This document shows positions 45,701 through 57,239 of a DNA stretch of 64,000 nucleotides, piece after piece; within the stretch, counting starts at the first letter, position 1, and each line of letters starts with the position of its first letter. This stretch comes from Dipteris shenzhenensis (Eukaryota > Polypodiophyta > Polypodiopsida > Gleicheniales). Below the pieces are notes generated by a model. That model saw nothing but the letters and a program-made list of their open reading frames with translations. It ran no database searches and was not told where the DNA came from. The stretch lies in the NCBI GenBank assembly GCA_047967505.1, contig CM106541.1; one strand, 5' to 3'. Made by a program: the position numbers and the translations under genes.

Positions 45701-48315
45701 GACTCCCACTGCAGCAATACATGGCATGACGCTAGAGGAGATGTATACTGGTAGGAAACCAGACATTTCTCATTTGAAAATTTTTGCTTGCATTGCCTAT
45801 GTTCATGTGCCAGATGAGTTGAGGTCCAAGTTGGATCCAACAGCTTAGAAGTGCATCTTTATTGGTTATTCTCTACAGCAGAAAGGGTATAGATACTATA
45901 ACCCTTCTACTCGTAAGTTTACAGTGAGCAAAAATGTTGTTTTTGATGAGATGAGCAGCTGGTATAAACCAATAACTGTGATGATTGATGTAGATGCACA
46001 AAATGGTAATGTTGCACAGAATTCACAGTAGCAATCACAAAATATCAGTGGACCTGCAGTGTCCTCTAGCAGTGGTTCACATACTTCGCCATGGACAGGT
46101 AGATTGAGATCAGGAGAATCTCCTCAAAGCAATGCAGATAGTGGTATGCAGGTATCACGAAAAGGAAAAGAGAAGGTAGATCAGCCCATGTTTGATGTGA
46201 ATGCAGGTCACTCTTATGTGGATGGTGAATCCAGTGGCTCAGAACAGAGCATTGATGATGAGTTGGGTATTCCTTCTATTGTTATACCTAGAGTAAGGAA
46301 GACCAAGGATGTTTTGAGAGCACCTGGAAGTGAGCCTATTTTGCCCAGGTCTACTAGAGCTAGGTATCCTGTGGATAGGTTGAAATATGATGGATTTATA
46401 GCCATTCACTATGCCTATATGGTCAAAGTGATACAGGGACCAGAACCCACTTCTTTTGAGCAAGCCATGGGAAATGAAAAATGGGAGAAAGCCATGGATG
46501 AAGAAATGGATACCTTGGAAGCCAATGCTACATGGGAATTGGTGCCTTTGCCTAAAAACAAGAATTTAATTGGCTGTAAGTGGGTTTATAAGATCAAGCA
46601 CAATGCAGATGGTTCTGTGAATAGATACAAGGCAAGATTAGTTGTCAAGGGGTATGCATAGACATATGGCATTGATTATGAAGAAACATTCAGTCCGGTT
46701 GCAAGGATGGCAACTGTAAGAGCAGTCATTGCTATGGCTGCATCAAAGGGATGGTCTTTACATCAGATGGATGTAAAGAATGCCTTCTTGCATGGTGATT
46801 TGCAAGAAGAGGTCTTTATGGAGTAGCCAGCAGGTTATGTTCATGCTACTCATCCTGAGTTTGTTTGCAGGTTGAAGAAAGCCTTGTATGGCTTGAAGTA
46901 AGCACCTAGAGCATGGTTTGAAAAGATAGGATAGTATCTTGTCACTATTGGCTTTCAGATTTCCAAGGCAGATTTCTCACTCTATGTGAGAAAAACAGAG
47001 AAAGGGATTATGCTGCTTGTCATTTATGTTGATGATTTGATCATCACAGGTGATAGTGATGAAGATTTCCTTCATGTGAAAATGCTATTGAAGCAGAAGT
47101 TTGAGATGAAGGATTTGGGAGAGCTGCATTGAGGTGATTAGATCACCAAGTGGGATACAACTCTTGCAGAGGCAGTATGGATTGGACATGTTGTCTAAAT
47201 ATGGGATGACAGGCTGTAAGCCTATTTCAGTTCCTTTGGAGCAGAATGTGAAGCTGAGCACAGATGCAGGTGAGCTTCTGGAAGACCCTACTATGTACAG
47301 AGGCATAGTAGGAAGTTTGATTTATATGACTATTACCAGGCCAGATTTAAGCTATGCTATTGGATTCGTAAGTCAGTTTATGCAAGCTCCAAGGAAACCG
47401 CATTTGGATGCGGCTAGACACATACTCAGGTATGTGAAGTCCACATTGCAATATCTACTATTTTATGAGGCTAGGGTTCAGATACAGTTGCATGGATACA
47501 CTGATGCTGATTGGGCTGGTAGTACTTCTGATTGATGATCTACCAGTGGATATGTGTTCTCTTTTGGGAGTGATGTAGTCACCTGGAGTAGCAAGAAACA
47601 GCCTACAGTTGCCTTGTCGAGCACAGAGGCTGAGTACAGGGGTGCAGCAATGGCTGCATTTGAGGTAGCTTGGTTGCATAAGCTACTTTATGATATGCAT
47701 CAGTCTACAGATGGGCCAGTTGTCATTTATTGTGACAACATGAGCAGTATACACTTGGCAAATAACCCAGTCTATCATGCTAGAACAAAGCACATTGAGG
47801 TGCATTATCACTATGTGTGAGAGAAGGTTTTACTAGGTCTTATTGATCTAGTTTATGTCAGCACAGAAGATCACGTAGCTGATACTCACGAAGGCATTGG
47901 GCCCAAAGAAGCTGCGCAAGTTCAGAGACCTGCTTGGTGTGCAAGAATTGGGATTGAGCTCAAGGGGGAGTGTTGAGATATCGAGCTCGATATGCCAGGG
48001 TGACTGTAGTGAATTTATGTCACCGACTTGTTAGCTGCAGATGCAGTTGGTACACCGCCCATGAATAATAGCTGGATGACAGCTATCCTTATCTACTCTA
48101 GTTCGTGGCTTAGTTAGTATGCCACCTTAGTTAGTTGAGTTTGGTTTGAGACCCACATATAGGGTTCTTCTATTTCTTTGTACTTGAGTTCTTTTGGCTT
48201 ACACAACTAAGAAGAGGAAAACTGTTTTCAGCCTCCACCTATGTGTGTATTCCCCCATTATGCATGTGAGAAAGCCGCAAGTGAGACTCCTTCCCTCTCT
48301 CCCACTATCTTCACA
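42752..48315 (+). mobile_element. Ty1/copia retrotransposon with both LTRs
   Basis: 5' LTR 42752-43118 and 3' LTR 47971-48315 both start TGTTGAGATATCGAGCTC and end near ATCTTCACA. They differ by several substitutions and by two indels (extra CACTTGT-type and GCGCTGCAGAT segments in the 5' copy). The primer-binding site TGGTATCAGAGCC is at 43119 and the polypurine tract CAAGGGGGAG at 47961-47970. The flanking 5-mers are TGTCG (42747-42751) and TGTTG (48316-48320), a target duplication with one transition. The element was inserted about 150 bp upstream of the H3-like promoter. Confidence 0.9.
43662..47960 (+). pseudogene. Copia gag-pol, frame-intact but riddled with stops
   Basis: From ATG 43662 a single frame runs to about 47130. 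It carries gag (LDKNNFQAWKFRMM), an RGRGRGRGG basic run, a zinc knuckle CYYCGKMGHMAKDC (about 44490), protease YVDSGASNHMTG (about 44683), integrase residues in HYDVW, RSDGGGEY and LAERKN, and RT with VIYVDDLIITGD (about 47020). At about 47130 a short deletion removes the residues before VIRSPSGIQLLQRQYG and shifts the frame. RNase H ([20 protein letters not shown]) follows to about 47820. More than fifteen in-frame stops occur, mostly TAG and TGA where the sister copy at 61.4-64 kb has CAG, CAA or CGA. It is a dead copy decayed mainly by transitions. Confidence 0.85.
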
Positions 48316-48410
48316 TGTTGCACATGTAATTCTACAATTTCCAAACAAATTTGTGAATTTTGGAATCTATAATTGACTCAAAATAGTGTTAACTTTATTC
48401 ATCAAACATT

Positions 48411-48870
48411 TTACATTTGGGGCTCTCTTAGGACCCAACGCCTCCCCAGTCTGACTCTATGTTGCAACCAAAGCACAACCCCTTGGCTCCCTATTGAGGA
48501 CTTCCAAGCAGCAGCACATCTCCTTGTCTTCTTGACATGTTGAACCGCTTTTGCGAGACTTGAGACCTCTACCTTATCATGCTTGAGAGTCCTGGCCTCT
48601 AGACATCTATAAAACCAAACGAACATTTCCTGTAGTGCATTGCTTCGTGTGATACCACCCCCATGCCTTGTATTCTTGAAGTACGCTGCCTTTGCTCTGT
48701 AGTGCAATTTCTCCATCCCTTGAGTATTCCAAATGGATAGAGGGCCCCATTGCTCCACAAACCATGGTGCATGTGTGTAAAGAATATGCTGTAAAGAAAA
48801 ACATTGTATTAGAAACATAAACTGACTCAAGTTTAAAGCACAAAATTTCAACCTAAGGAGGATTACCATG
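48411..48870 (-). pseudogene. C-terminal exon of an unclassified element-type protein
   Basis: The exon body starts at about 48790, directly after an acceptor-like TTTTTCTTTACAG, and reads HILYTHAPWFVEQWGPLSIW. It continues NTQGMEKLHYRAKAAYFKNT and then RHGGGITRSNALQEM, to a stop at 48411. The order 'H...G.L..W..QG.EK.H...K..YF..T.HGGG' resembles the C-terminal part of uncharacterised multicopy proteins that carry CPxC and CTLH motifs, such as the minus-strand gene at 19746-21360. The link is inferred from memory of the pattern. No upstream exons were identified. Confidence 0.45.
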
Positions 48871-48879
48871 CAATGTGTA

Positions 48880-50420
48880 ATATGTTGTGAAATTGAGGGA
48901 TCGAGCTCTCCTAGTCATGAGACAGCATCATCCTAATACAACACTAATCTAAGGAGGATGCAACCTAAATGCAAACAGGATGAAGAGAAGGCTCATGACA
49001 TGTACCTCAAGTCAATTAGGTCCCAAGATAGATTAAGCTTGGACTCATAAAGAGAATCTTGAGATAGTGCAAAGTGCTTGATTAATATTACTTCAAATGA
49101 ACCTCCCTTTTATAGGTGAGGGTACTTACATCCATTTGCTTGCTCACATGTGGGATATCTCCTCCATGCCATGTGGCAGCTTGCCCTTTACTCATACCTT
49201 TGCTCGACATGTGCTCATGGCACCACAACTCTCAACTCCTCCCCTTGGTGCCATGATCCTTTGGCTACTGCAAGGTGGTCACATGTGAGTTACAAGATCA
49301 AATCCTCCCATGGGTGCTTACATGGCTACTCTCAGGTGGTCAGGTTTGATTTACAAAATATAGGCAATGTTGACAAGGTTTTTGTTTCTCAATACATGTT
49401 GTTCCTATCATTCTACTCATGGCTTGATGATGATGCTTTTTTCTTCCATGTGCCTTGATGAAGCAACATTCGAAATCAAGAAGGAGTAGGAATCCGCCAC
49501 CAGCTGACTCGCCGGGAGGGGAAACTGACCCCTCGCTTTATGTGTGGATGCCATGTTGGGTGCTATGGTCATCTCATGCACTTGTGCTTTTGGCATGCTT
49601 ATGACAATGATGTGTGCATTCATGCTTTGATTTGTCATTTGTTGCAAAGGTCTTACCATGAGCTTTGTTTTGCTTCAATGGCAGTGTCTAATTGCTAACA
49701 ATGATTCTGATCCAATAGGCATGTAGAGCTCAAAAAGATAATCATTTTTCCTTTTTGGAGCACATGCAAATTCCTCCTGGATTGCCAGTTACGCCTTGTC
49801 AAAGTTTTTCTGAAGAAGAGGGGGCCTTGATGATGTGGCATAGGGATTCACATGATGAATTCCAAACTGTGCTTGGCAGGGGCTATGTGCTTAGGTGGCA
49901 TTGCTGACTGTGCATGCTGATGTGGCATAACTAACCCTAACTCTAACCATGGTGGGTGAAGTTAACCAGTCTTATCTGACAGGTGGCTTTTGTGGTGAGA
50001 CCTTATGAAACTTTATGAAGAGAGAATTCTGAGCAGAGATCTCTCTGTGTCGCAACCTGTGGAGATCGATTGGAGGAGCGATGCTGTGCTATGCTGAGTC
50101 GTAGGTCGAGGCTGGAGTTGTTGAAGAGGCATCGTGCTTCTTCTAGACGCTGCTACCTAGTTCTGCTTTCTCAATTGTTGATGGCGGCCTGTTTCACTGA
50201 CTTAGAGGCCAATATTTGGGAGAGGCGGAGAAACAAAATGAAGCATCTTCTATGTGTCAAGAGCCAAGAGCTGATTCTGCTGTGCCACTCTGTTCGTTGC
50301 ATGGAAGCTCATCGTTGAGGGTGAAGCTAATCTCCTTGGGGTGGTTCGGGGCTGTTGGTGTTGGATACTGGAGCCGTGCAGCCTATTGCCTCCGAGTGGA
50401 GAAAGCTCGATGCAAAAAGT
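48880..50420. other. No gene seen
   Basis: Short frames on both strands have no recognised relatives. GTGAGACCTTATGAAACTTTATGAAGAGAGAATTCTGAGCAGAG near 50000 may be a retrotransposon leader, but no LTR pair was found. Confidence 0.35.
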
Positions 50421-50429
50421 AGTTTGACT

Positions 50430-50640
50430 GCAACCTCAAGAACAAAGACTTTGTAGAGGGTGATCTGGCACTCCTCTACAGTGTCTATAATATCAAGTGC
50501 AAGCTCAAGTACCGAGGCATGGGTACCTACCACATGGTCGAGATCATTCGACAATGGGCATGCTAAATAGCCACCCTCAATGGAGTAGAAATGGAAGGCT
50601 ACCTTAACGGGAGCAAATTGAACAGATACTATGGGCCACT
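50430..50640 (+). pseudogene. Gypsy integrase C-terminal region
   Basis: The frame reads NKDFVEGDLALLYSVYNIKC, then KLKYRGMGTYHMVEII, a stop, IATLNGVEMEGYLNGSKLNR and YYGP. This is the GPF/Y-type tail of Athila/Tat gypsy integrases (family pattern: F..GDLVLLY ... K...RW.GPY.V ... G......VNG..LK.Y). Only this end of the integrase is present. Catalytic residues are absent. Confidence 0.7.
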
Positions 50641-50702
50641 CACCCTGCCTACCCTTCAATCCATCCCATACATAAAAAGAAATCAAGGTAGAGGTAGCCC
50701 AG

Positions 50703-51215
50703 ATGAAACATCAAGCCATCAGAGAAGCTAGGGCATGTAATGCTAAGCTCAGACATCATAAGCAAATAACGTTGATTAAGGCAATGCTTGAATACCTAGG
50801 ATTGATGGATGAACTAATGATCGAACCAGCTAGGTTGCATGTTCAATTGAAGGGTCCGGGCTTGTGTATTCGATCACTCATGGATCTGGGAGTGAGCCAC
50901 AACTTCATCTCCTGTGAGATATGGGAAAAGCTACAGGTACCCCTTAACCTCATCGTCGCTTCGGTAAGGGCTATCAATGGACAACTCTTAAGTACCTTGG
51001 GTTTTGTGAACTTGAGACTAACAGTTGTTCGCCAGGAAGTAGAAATACACTTTTCTCCCCATAGAAGTAGCTGATGAATAGATCATATTGGGAAGGACCT
51101 GGTGTTACACCATGAACTGTCAAATTGACTGGCGGGCCAAAACAGTTTCCCTCACGAATGGTGGTAGAACTATAGTAATCCCACTTTGTGGACCATATCT
51201 TGCTCATTTTACTAC
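50703..51215 (+). pseudogene. Retropepsin-like segment downstream of the integrase tail
   Basis: The frame includes LMDLGVSHNFISCEIWEKL, the family D-S/T-G active-site segment with Leu in place of Ser. After a stop at about 51077 it reads IILGRTWCYTMNCQIDWRAK and TVSLTNGGRTIVIPL, the second conserved strand and flap-side pattern of gypsy proteases. It is placed after, not before, an integrase tail, so it is either an extra 3' ORF or a second element joined here. Confidence 0.6.
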
Positions 51216-51940
51216 ACCCTCGTCGGCCCTAGGTAGAGAGGTTCTATAGGAAGGTGGACTTGAAGCTCCATCCACCTCTAACCCTCCAAACACTAACCCT
51301 TTGAAGAAAGTCTGACCCGAAAGGAACAAAGGACCAACAATGGCGGCAACAACCAGGTGCGATTGCCCATTCCTCTGCCACCACCGTCCCCCACTCAAGA
51401 AAGCCGTGAATAGCAACAAGTACAAATGGCTATTCTCTATCAACCCTACTTCAACAGCAACCAACAACCAGGAAGGATCCAAGCAGGGCATGACTCCCTA
51501 ATCACTAGTTACATAAGAATTGACCCTTACAATGAGGGTAGTTACACAAGAACCTTCCCCCAAACCCGAAGGCAAACCGTCAAGGGTATTTTTGATCACA
51601 TCATCACTAATGGAACCGCTCGACTCACGAGAGCAAGTGTCTATGCCGAAAGCAGTCACACAAGAACTCGCTTATCCCACAACAAAGGATCATCCCACAA
51701 GGAATCATCACAACACCAGTGTACCTCTAGCATCGAAGGTGAGACACAAGCTGGACACATTCTCTACATGGCTATTACAATGCTATGCAGTAGCGCAATG
51801 TTCATCCATACTACATTCCACATGATCATTGAATCTAGGCCTAGGTGAGTCAGTAGGGTAGGCATATCACCCCAATGCACTAGCAGCACACAGGTCACAT
51901 CCTTGCACATACATTTATGAGAATGCACAGTCAACACTAG
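51216..51940 (+). other. Unassigned tail, low coding evidence
   Basis: A frame at 51426-51848 is open for 140 codons and rich in Ser, Thr and Arg, with a repeated ESSHTRT-like pattern. No family was recognised. It is probably 3' sequence of a gypsy element. Confidence 0.3.
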
Positions 51941-52104
51941 GTGATTAGGGCCAATACGTCCCTCCTGCATTTTTTGCTTTTTTTGTATTTTTGCACGTTG
52001 ACCTCACATTCCACCCCACGCCTCACCTGCACACCTCACCCCTTCCCCTCTCTCTCTCTCACCTTCCCACTTTCCCCCTTCTTTCCCCTTCCTTACTCTT
52101 CTAA

Positions 52105-52340
52105 GACAGTATCCTACTGGTCATTTCCATAGTAGTATCTCATCGACCATCGCCATTAAAAGATCCCGTCGATTGTCGGCATCCAATTATCACACTGGCC
52201 ATTTCCATAGTAGTATCCCTTCGATCATTGCCATAGCAGTATCTTACCAACTGTCACCATCTAATTATCACGCCGGTCATTGCCATAGCAGTATCCTATC
52301 GACCATCGCCATCTGAAGATCCCACCGACCATTGCCTCAT
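52105..52340 (+). repeat. Minisatellite of GTATCCTACCGGTCATTGCCATAG-type units
   Basis: Alternating units close to GCCATAGCAGTATCCTATCG and ACCATCGCCATCTGAAGATC recur about every 45-60 bp. Units share CCATAG and ATCCC(G/A)(T/C)CGACCAT cores with 36836-37070. Confidence 0.65.
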
Positions 52341-52370
52341 GCCATTCCACCAATGGTGGGGATAGAAAAA

Positions 52371-52386
52371 TCTATATAAAGGAGCC
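52371..52386 (+). promoter_or_regulatory. TATA box of the gypsy LTR
   Basis: TCTATATAAAGGAGCC lies directly after the minisatellite and about 180 bp before the gag ATG at 52557. Confidence 0.5.
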
Positions 52387-52841
52387 TTATCCCATCGAGT
52401 CATTGCCATAGAAGTTGCCCCCAAACTCTATCAAAATTCTATCAGAAATCTCCCAGCCCCCTACCCTCTACCAAAAAACAATCCAACAATCAATATATGT
52501 CAAACTCCTCCTCTTCCATTGATTCCCTCATCACTCAGTTGTCCTAATTCTTCCCAATGGATCCGGAGAATGAATTTTTCGAGTTTGAGAGTCAGAGCTT
52601 GGCCTCACCCCCAACCCCCCATTCTGCAAGCTACCAGTCCCTCCAACTCACAAAGTATGCCCTCGACCACAATCCGTATGCATGACACAAGTGGATGGCT
52701 CATGCTTGCATTGATCTCACAAGGAAGTAGCTTGGAGTGGAGGATCCAACAACACTCCTTCAAGATCCCCATGACACGTGAGTCACTGTCAAGACTACAC
52801 ACACATGCGCACATGTGCTCACACAATTTTTTTTTGGGGAT

Positions 52842-52845
<4 letters not shown>

Positions 52846-52880
<35 letters not shown>
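52846..52880 (+). repeat. (CA)n microsatellite
   Basis: About 16 uninterrupted CA repeats. Confidence 0.95.
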
Positions 52881-52881
<1 letters not shown>

Positions 52882-52889
52882 CCTAATTT

Positions 52890-54622
52890 TTGACTAACCT
52901 ACAATTATGAGAAACCCTTCCCCCTACCATTTTTTTTCTATATTTTTCCTCTTTTCTTCATTCGAGAATATGGTCTTATCTTCCACACGCTTTGTCGGCA
53001 TTTTATTGCCTCCCCATGCTATCTAAAAGTACCCCCCCTCCTCCTTTAGGAATTTTTTTTTTAAAATTACACATTTTTACCCACCCCCATCCCCCTTTTT
53101 AGCATACTAACACTAGATGCACGATTTCATAACCATCTTTTGGCATCTTTTAGTTATAGTTTCCCCCTACCCCCTCAATTACTATTATTACTCTTATAAA
53201 CTTTAACCACCCCCACCCCTAACCCCCGTTGGCTTCAACCTCTTCTTAACATTACTAAACTAATCCACCCTTCCCCTTTATTTCTTATCTTTCTTTAAAC
53301 AAAAAGTAACATGGACTTTTTATATGTATCACAAACCCTATATGTCCCTGAATACTAAACACCCTTTAATTATTAAACACCCTTTTAATTATTAACACCA
53401 CCTTTTAACACTCTTAACTATTCCCCCTCTATTACTAAACCACTACCTAACCTAACCTAACTAAGCCCCCTAACATCCCCCCATCGTGGCACTGCCCACC
53501 ATCGACTCTTTTTGTGTGTACTACATAGAAACCCTATGTATCACGTGCATTCAAGGGGTATTTAAAAAATCGCTCAACTAAAATTTCCCCCAATAAAAAC
53601 ACCCCTCTTTACTTATGAACTAAGTGATTTTTTTCTAAAATTGAATTAAAAACCCCTCCTATTATCGTAAACTTGTTAAAATTTTCCAAAAGTTAAATTA
53701 AAATACCCCTCTTGAATGCACGTGGTACACTAAAAGTTTATTAGGTGAACCCCTTGAGTCCCATACATGGGTGAAATTGATGCTCACTACTCTTTATATT
53801 CTGCCTCTACAAACCCTCACAACCCCCCATAAGGATTGCACCTCCCTTACACTTTTGACTTCTTACATGCTTCTTCTCCTTCCTCACATAGCCCTCACTC
53901 TCCTCATAGTCAACCCTTTCTCATAGGTTCTCTTTCATCATGATCCCTTCCTTTTTTGTCCCCTTGACTCAGTTTATCTAGGTGCTATTGCCTTCTAGTT
54001 GGTGTGTAGTTCTCTTTATCTTACTCACCTTGTTACTTGTGCTTGGTTGTTACTATGTGTGTCACTTCCACATGGCTCAAGTTCTCTTCTTCACATGATC
54101 CTGGCTCCTCTTGACCCTTATTTCTTGCCACTTTGTTGCCCAACTTACTTTTGGCTCCCATACTTAGTTTCCTTGCAAATCACTTCATGGCCTTTAGTTT
54201 CTCTATGGCTCATCCTCACAATTCAATTCCCTTCCTAGCAACTCATCAGTAAAGTCTAGACCCATTTGTCCTTCATGGTAGTGTTTGGCCTTGGTTTTCT
54301 CCTGACCATCATTGCCTTTGTAGGCTAGCATACTGTTGATCTCTTCTTGGCTCTAGATGTTGACTTGACTACCAGACATTGCCTAGTTCTTCTATAGAAC
54401 GATGACTTTTGCTGGCTGGCCTAGTTCTTCTGTAGAACCATGACTTTTGCTGGCTGCTCCTTCCTTGTGTCCTTTTGGTCCTCTATGACTTGATGACTTC
54501 CACTTGGCAAGTTTTGCACTTGGAAAAATGTGGTTGTGTAGGTGCAAGGCTTGACCTATTGCCAAGTTTTAATTAAATCTTGTAAATAATTACTTTAGTG
54601 TCTTGTCTCTCCCTCCCCCCCC

Positions 54623-54667
<45 letters not shown>

Positions 54668-55040
54668 CTATATGTTTTTAGTAATGGCATCATCCCTTGC
54701 CTCTCCCTAATCACTCCTCTTACTTTTTGTATTAATTCCCTTTTCAACCAATCAACCTAATATATTTACAATTAATCTAATCTAATTAAAATTAACCTAA
54801 TCTATGAAAACACTGTATTAGATAATATTAGACAAAAGTTGCACTTTGGGAATTTTGGAATTAGGTGGATTTCATTTTGGGAAAGGTTTCATTAAATTTG
54901 GGAAAAGTTTCATTGATTGTGGAAATTTTACCAATATTGAAATATACTAGTATTTGGAAATTCCAATGATTATGAACAAATTCATTGGTTTTGAAACATT
55001 TCATTGGGTATAATAACTAGAACAAAGAATTTGTGGTAGA
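52890..55040. other. C/T-rich intergenic, no gene seen
   Basis: The stretch is low in G on the plus strand, with runs such as CCCCCACCCC and TTTTAATTATTAA. Inside it are a 38-bp direct duplication at 54382-54457 (CCTAGTTCTTCTATAGAAC...) and a (CT)n run at 54629-54662. No coding frame was supported. Confidence 0.5.
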
Positions 55041-55049
55041 GTTTGAAAA

Positions 55050-56360
55050 TCATGTATTTGGTGGTGTTAAAAAAAATCCTTTAGGGACAACATCTTGCCC
55101 ACCACATAGGTAGCCATCCACATAATCCTTGAATTTAGTAATCTGTATAAGAAGAAATGGTGCTAGAGAAGCTAATGTACATTTTTTGAATGTATCCATT
55201 AGATGAGGGAGATTGAATGTTTGTCCCACTCGCAAACTCCCAAAGAACCTATTGAACATTGCATCAATGTCCTCATGTGTGTGCCCTACCATCAAGAAGG
55301 CCAATTGAACTGTCTTGGAAATGCCCCTTGCTACAAGAAGAGAAAGGTATGCAAACAAGTATCTGTTTTTGTTCTCAGACCCACAATTATCTAGCTAGAG
55401 TAGCAAGTTCTTTGGCAAATTTTGGTATGTTAGCTCAACAGAAACACTTACATTTGAAGCAAGTGGGTTTTCACGTGTAGCTGATGGCAACAAATTTCTA
55501 CATGTGTCTGTAGCCCTTGCAACAATGGAAGTTGTCATGGCATCTATGGTGGCAGACTTTGGGTCACTCTCTGGTAGAATCTCTAGATTTGCATTTGTGA
55601 TCGTGGCATCTACAATTTCAGACAAGCTAGGTCCCCTTGTGGAAAGATGTACACCTTTAAAACTGTAATGGGAGTTTAAAGCATTTCTTGAGCCTAGAGC
55701 ATTCAGAAGGCAAGCATTGCTTCTTGGAATCCATCAGTATAACAAGGTCTCCAAGATCAGGCATATCCATCCTCTCTAGGTTGCATAAACAAAATGAGAG
55801 TGATCCAATTGTCAGGTTGGGAATCGGGATCAGGTGGCCACAAACCATTGAGGGTGAAGTGTCCATAATGACCTCCTTCAGTCCCAAAGGTGTTCCCTTT
55901 AACTTTTGTACTCGTTCTATTGACTTCTCTCATTCCTTCTCCACAGCACGTTGAACTTGGCCATAGACAGACCTTTCCAAATCTTTTTTGCTTTTAGCAA
56001 GCTTCTAGATTGATTCTTCCAATTCATGTCACTCCAAGTCCAGTGCATGTGCTTTGTCACTAAGTTCTTTGTTTTGCAATTGGAGATCCTACATACTATT
56101 ATGCATTGCCACAATAGTAATATTTCTAAAATGTGCAAGTTCTTCTGCTTGGGCTCTCTACACCTCGCTTGCTTGCATAGCCAATGTCTAAGAATGGTTC
56201 AATCAATGGCAATAATCAAGCAATCCAGCATGTCCCTTACCAACAAACCGAACAACATCATGCACTGTATGATTAGGAGGACTCTTTTGGGTTGTAGGGT
56301 CTAAAGGATACAAGTTTCCATCCACCCAAGCTCCCTTGGGCTACGACATAAAGTTGGGGG
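55050..56360 (-). pseudogene. GHTHEDI integrase-like protein, copy 3 (divergent)
   Basis: Reading right to left: an N-terminal coiled-coil-like region (NKELSDKAHALDLE, KSKKDLERSVYGQVQRAVEK), then LKGTPLGLKEVIMDTSPSMV. A frameshift near 55650 leads to a frame with NANLEILPESDPKSATIDAM. Then a stop (TAG, about 55405), LDNCGSENKNRYLFAYLSLL, VARGISKTVQLAFLMVGHTH and EDIDAMFNRFFGSL. The Asp of LDNC and the Glu of GHTHED are separated by 38 residues. The conserved DNC-x2-ENKN and GHTHEDI motifs match 18018-18140. Sequence divergence is larger than between copies 1 and 2. The frame ends at 55050 without the SH3-like tail. Confidence 0.6.
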
Positions 56361-56362
56361 TA

Positions 56363-56647
56363 ATAAACTTCACGCACCTCTTCACTTCCTACTACTTTCG
56401 AACTGAGTGACAAAGATATTTATCACTGGGAAAGGGACATTAAAAAGAAGCTTTTATGCCAAGAGATCACACCATACTTTCCTCCCTTAGATGAGAATGA
56501 AGATGGTAACATCCCAAGTGATGTTGTACTCAAGCATGGGGAGAAGGAAAGGATCAGCGAAGGCCATAATCTCAGCAAGCCGGTCTACACCAAAGAGAAG
56601 AGCGATATATTATTGAAAGATCTTGCAGCTCAACATGACATGAACTG
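56363..56647 (+). other. 95-codon open frame without a start codon
   Basis: Between TAATAA at 56357 and a TGA at 56645 the plus strand is open. It has a coding-like composition: TFELSDKDIYHWERDIKKKL, ITPYFPPLDENEDGN, DVVLKHGEKERISEGHNLSK. No family was recognised. It could be an exon or relic. Confidence 0.3.
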
Positions 56648-57239
56648 ATATATATTGAGGATTTTGAAGGGGCTGATTGGGTCGGATGGATAGGTTCCGG
56701 GAAAACATTGCACCTCCTTCATAGGAACCTCTACAGGTAGCTCAAAACACTTTGCAAACTGTCATCAGACACAAAGACCAATAACTTCTAGCAAAGACAT
56801 GATATAAAAGATTCACATATATCTAGTAATGTGCCTTGAAATGGGCTTTACTTTGATATGAGTTTCATAAGAAACAGAGAATCGGCTGAAAAGTTATGGG
56901 CATTTTACTAGAAGGGGGTAAAAATTGCCTGAAAAAGAAATAGTCACACACAGAGAGCCATAGATTTTCAGTCTGAAATCTGATACAATAAATGAAGACA
57001 TAGTATGATGCTCCTTGATTCCGAGTCCAAATTGGACCACTGAGCAAAAAGGTATGACCAAAATATTGACAGGGGGGGTCAAACTATCATGAAAAACACC
57101 TACTCCTTCTACCGATGTTGATTAGGGAGAATACTCCCTCCATGCTCAGACTTCATCAACGATCCAAGTCCCATAGAGGTTAGCTAGGAGGGAAGGAAGA
57201 GCTTACTTTGTGCCTTGGGAAATGGATAAAACATGTATG
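56648..57239. other. Intergenic, no gene seen
   Basis: No coding frame or repeat was supported in this stretch. Confidence 0.4.

Larger units (their letters stand above)
51950..52840 (+). mobile_element. Gypsy 5' region: tandem-repeat promoter and start of gag
   Basis: A minisatellite (52105-52340) precedes TCTATATAAAGGAGCC at 52371-52386. An ATG at 52557 starts a gag-like frame: MDPENEFFEFESQSLASPPT, then SLQLTKYALDHNPYA, a TGA, HKWMAHACIDLTRK, a stop and LGVEDPTTLLQDPHDT. The segment 52679-52798 repeats 36236-36350 closely. The coding-like pattern and TATA placement fit an LTR/leader plus gag N-terminus. It is cut short at about 52800 by a CA repeat. Confidence 0.5.

Noticed and set aside
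53999-54238. 79-codon hydrophobic frame
   Set aside because: The region is T/C-rich and the frame is Leu/Ser/Pro-biased by composition; no start context or family match.
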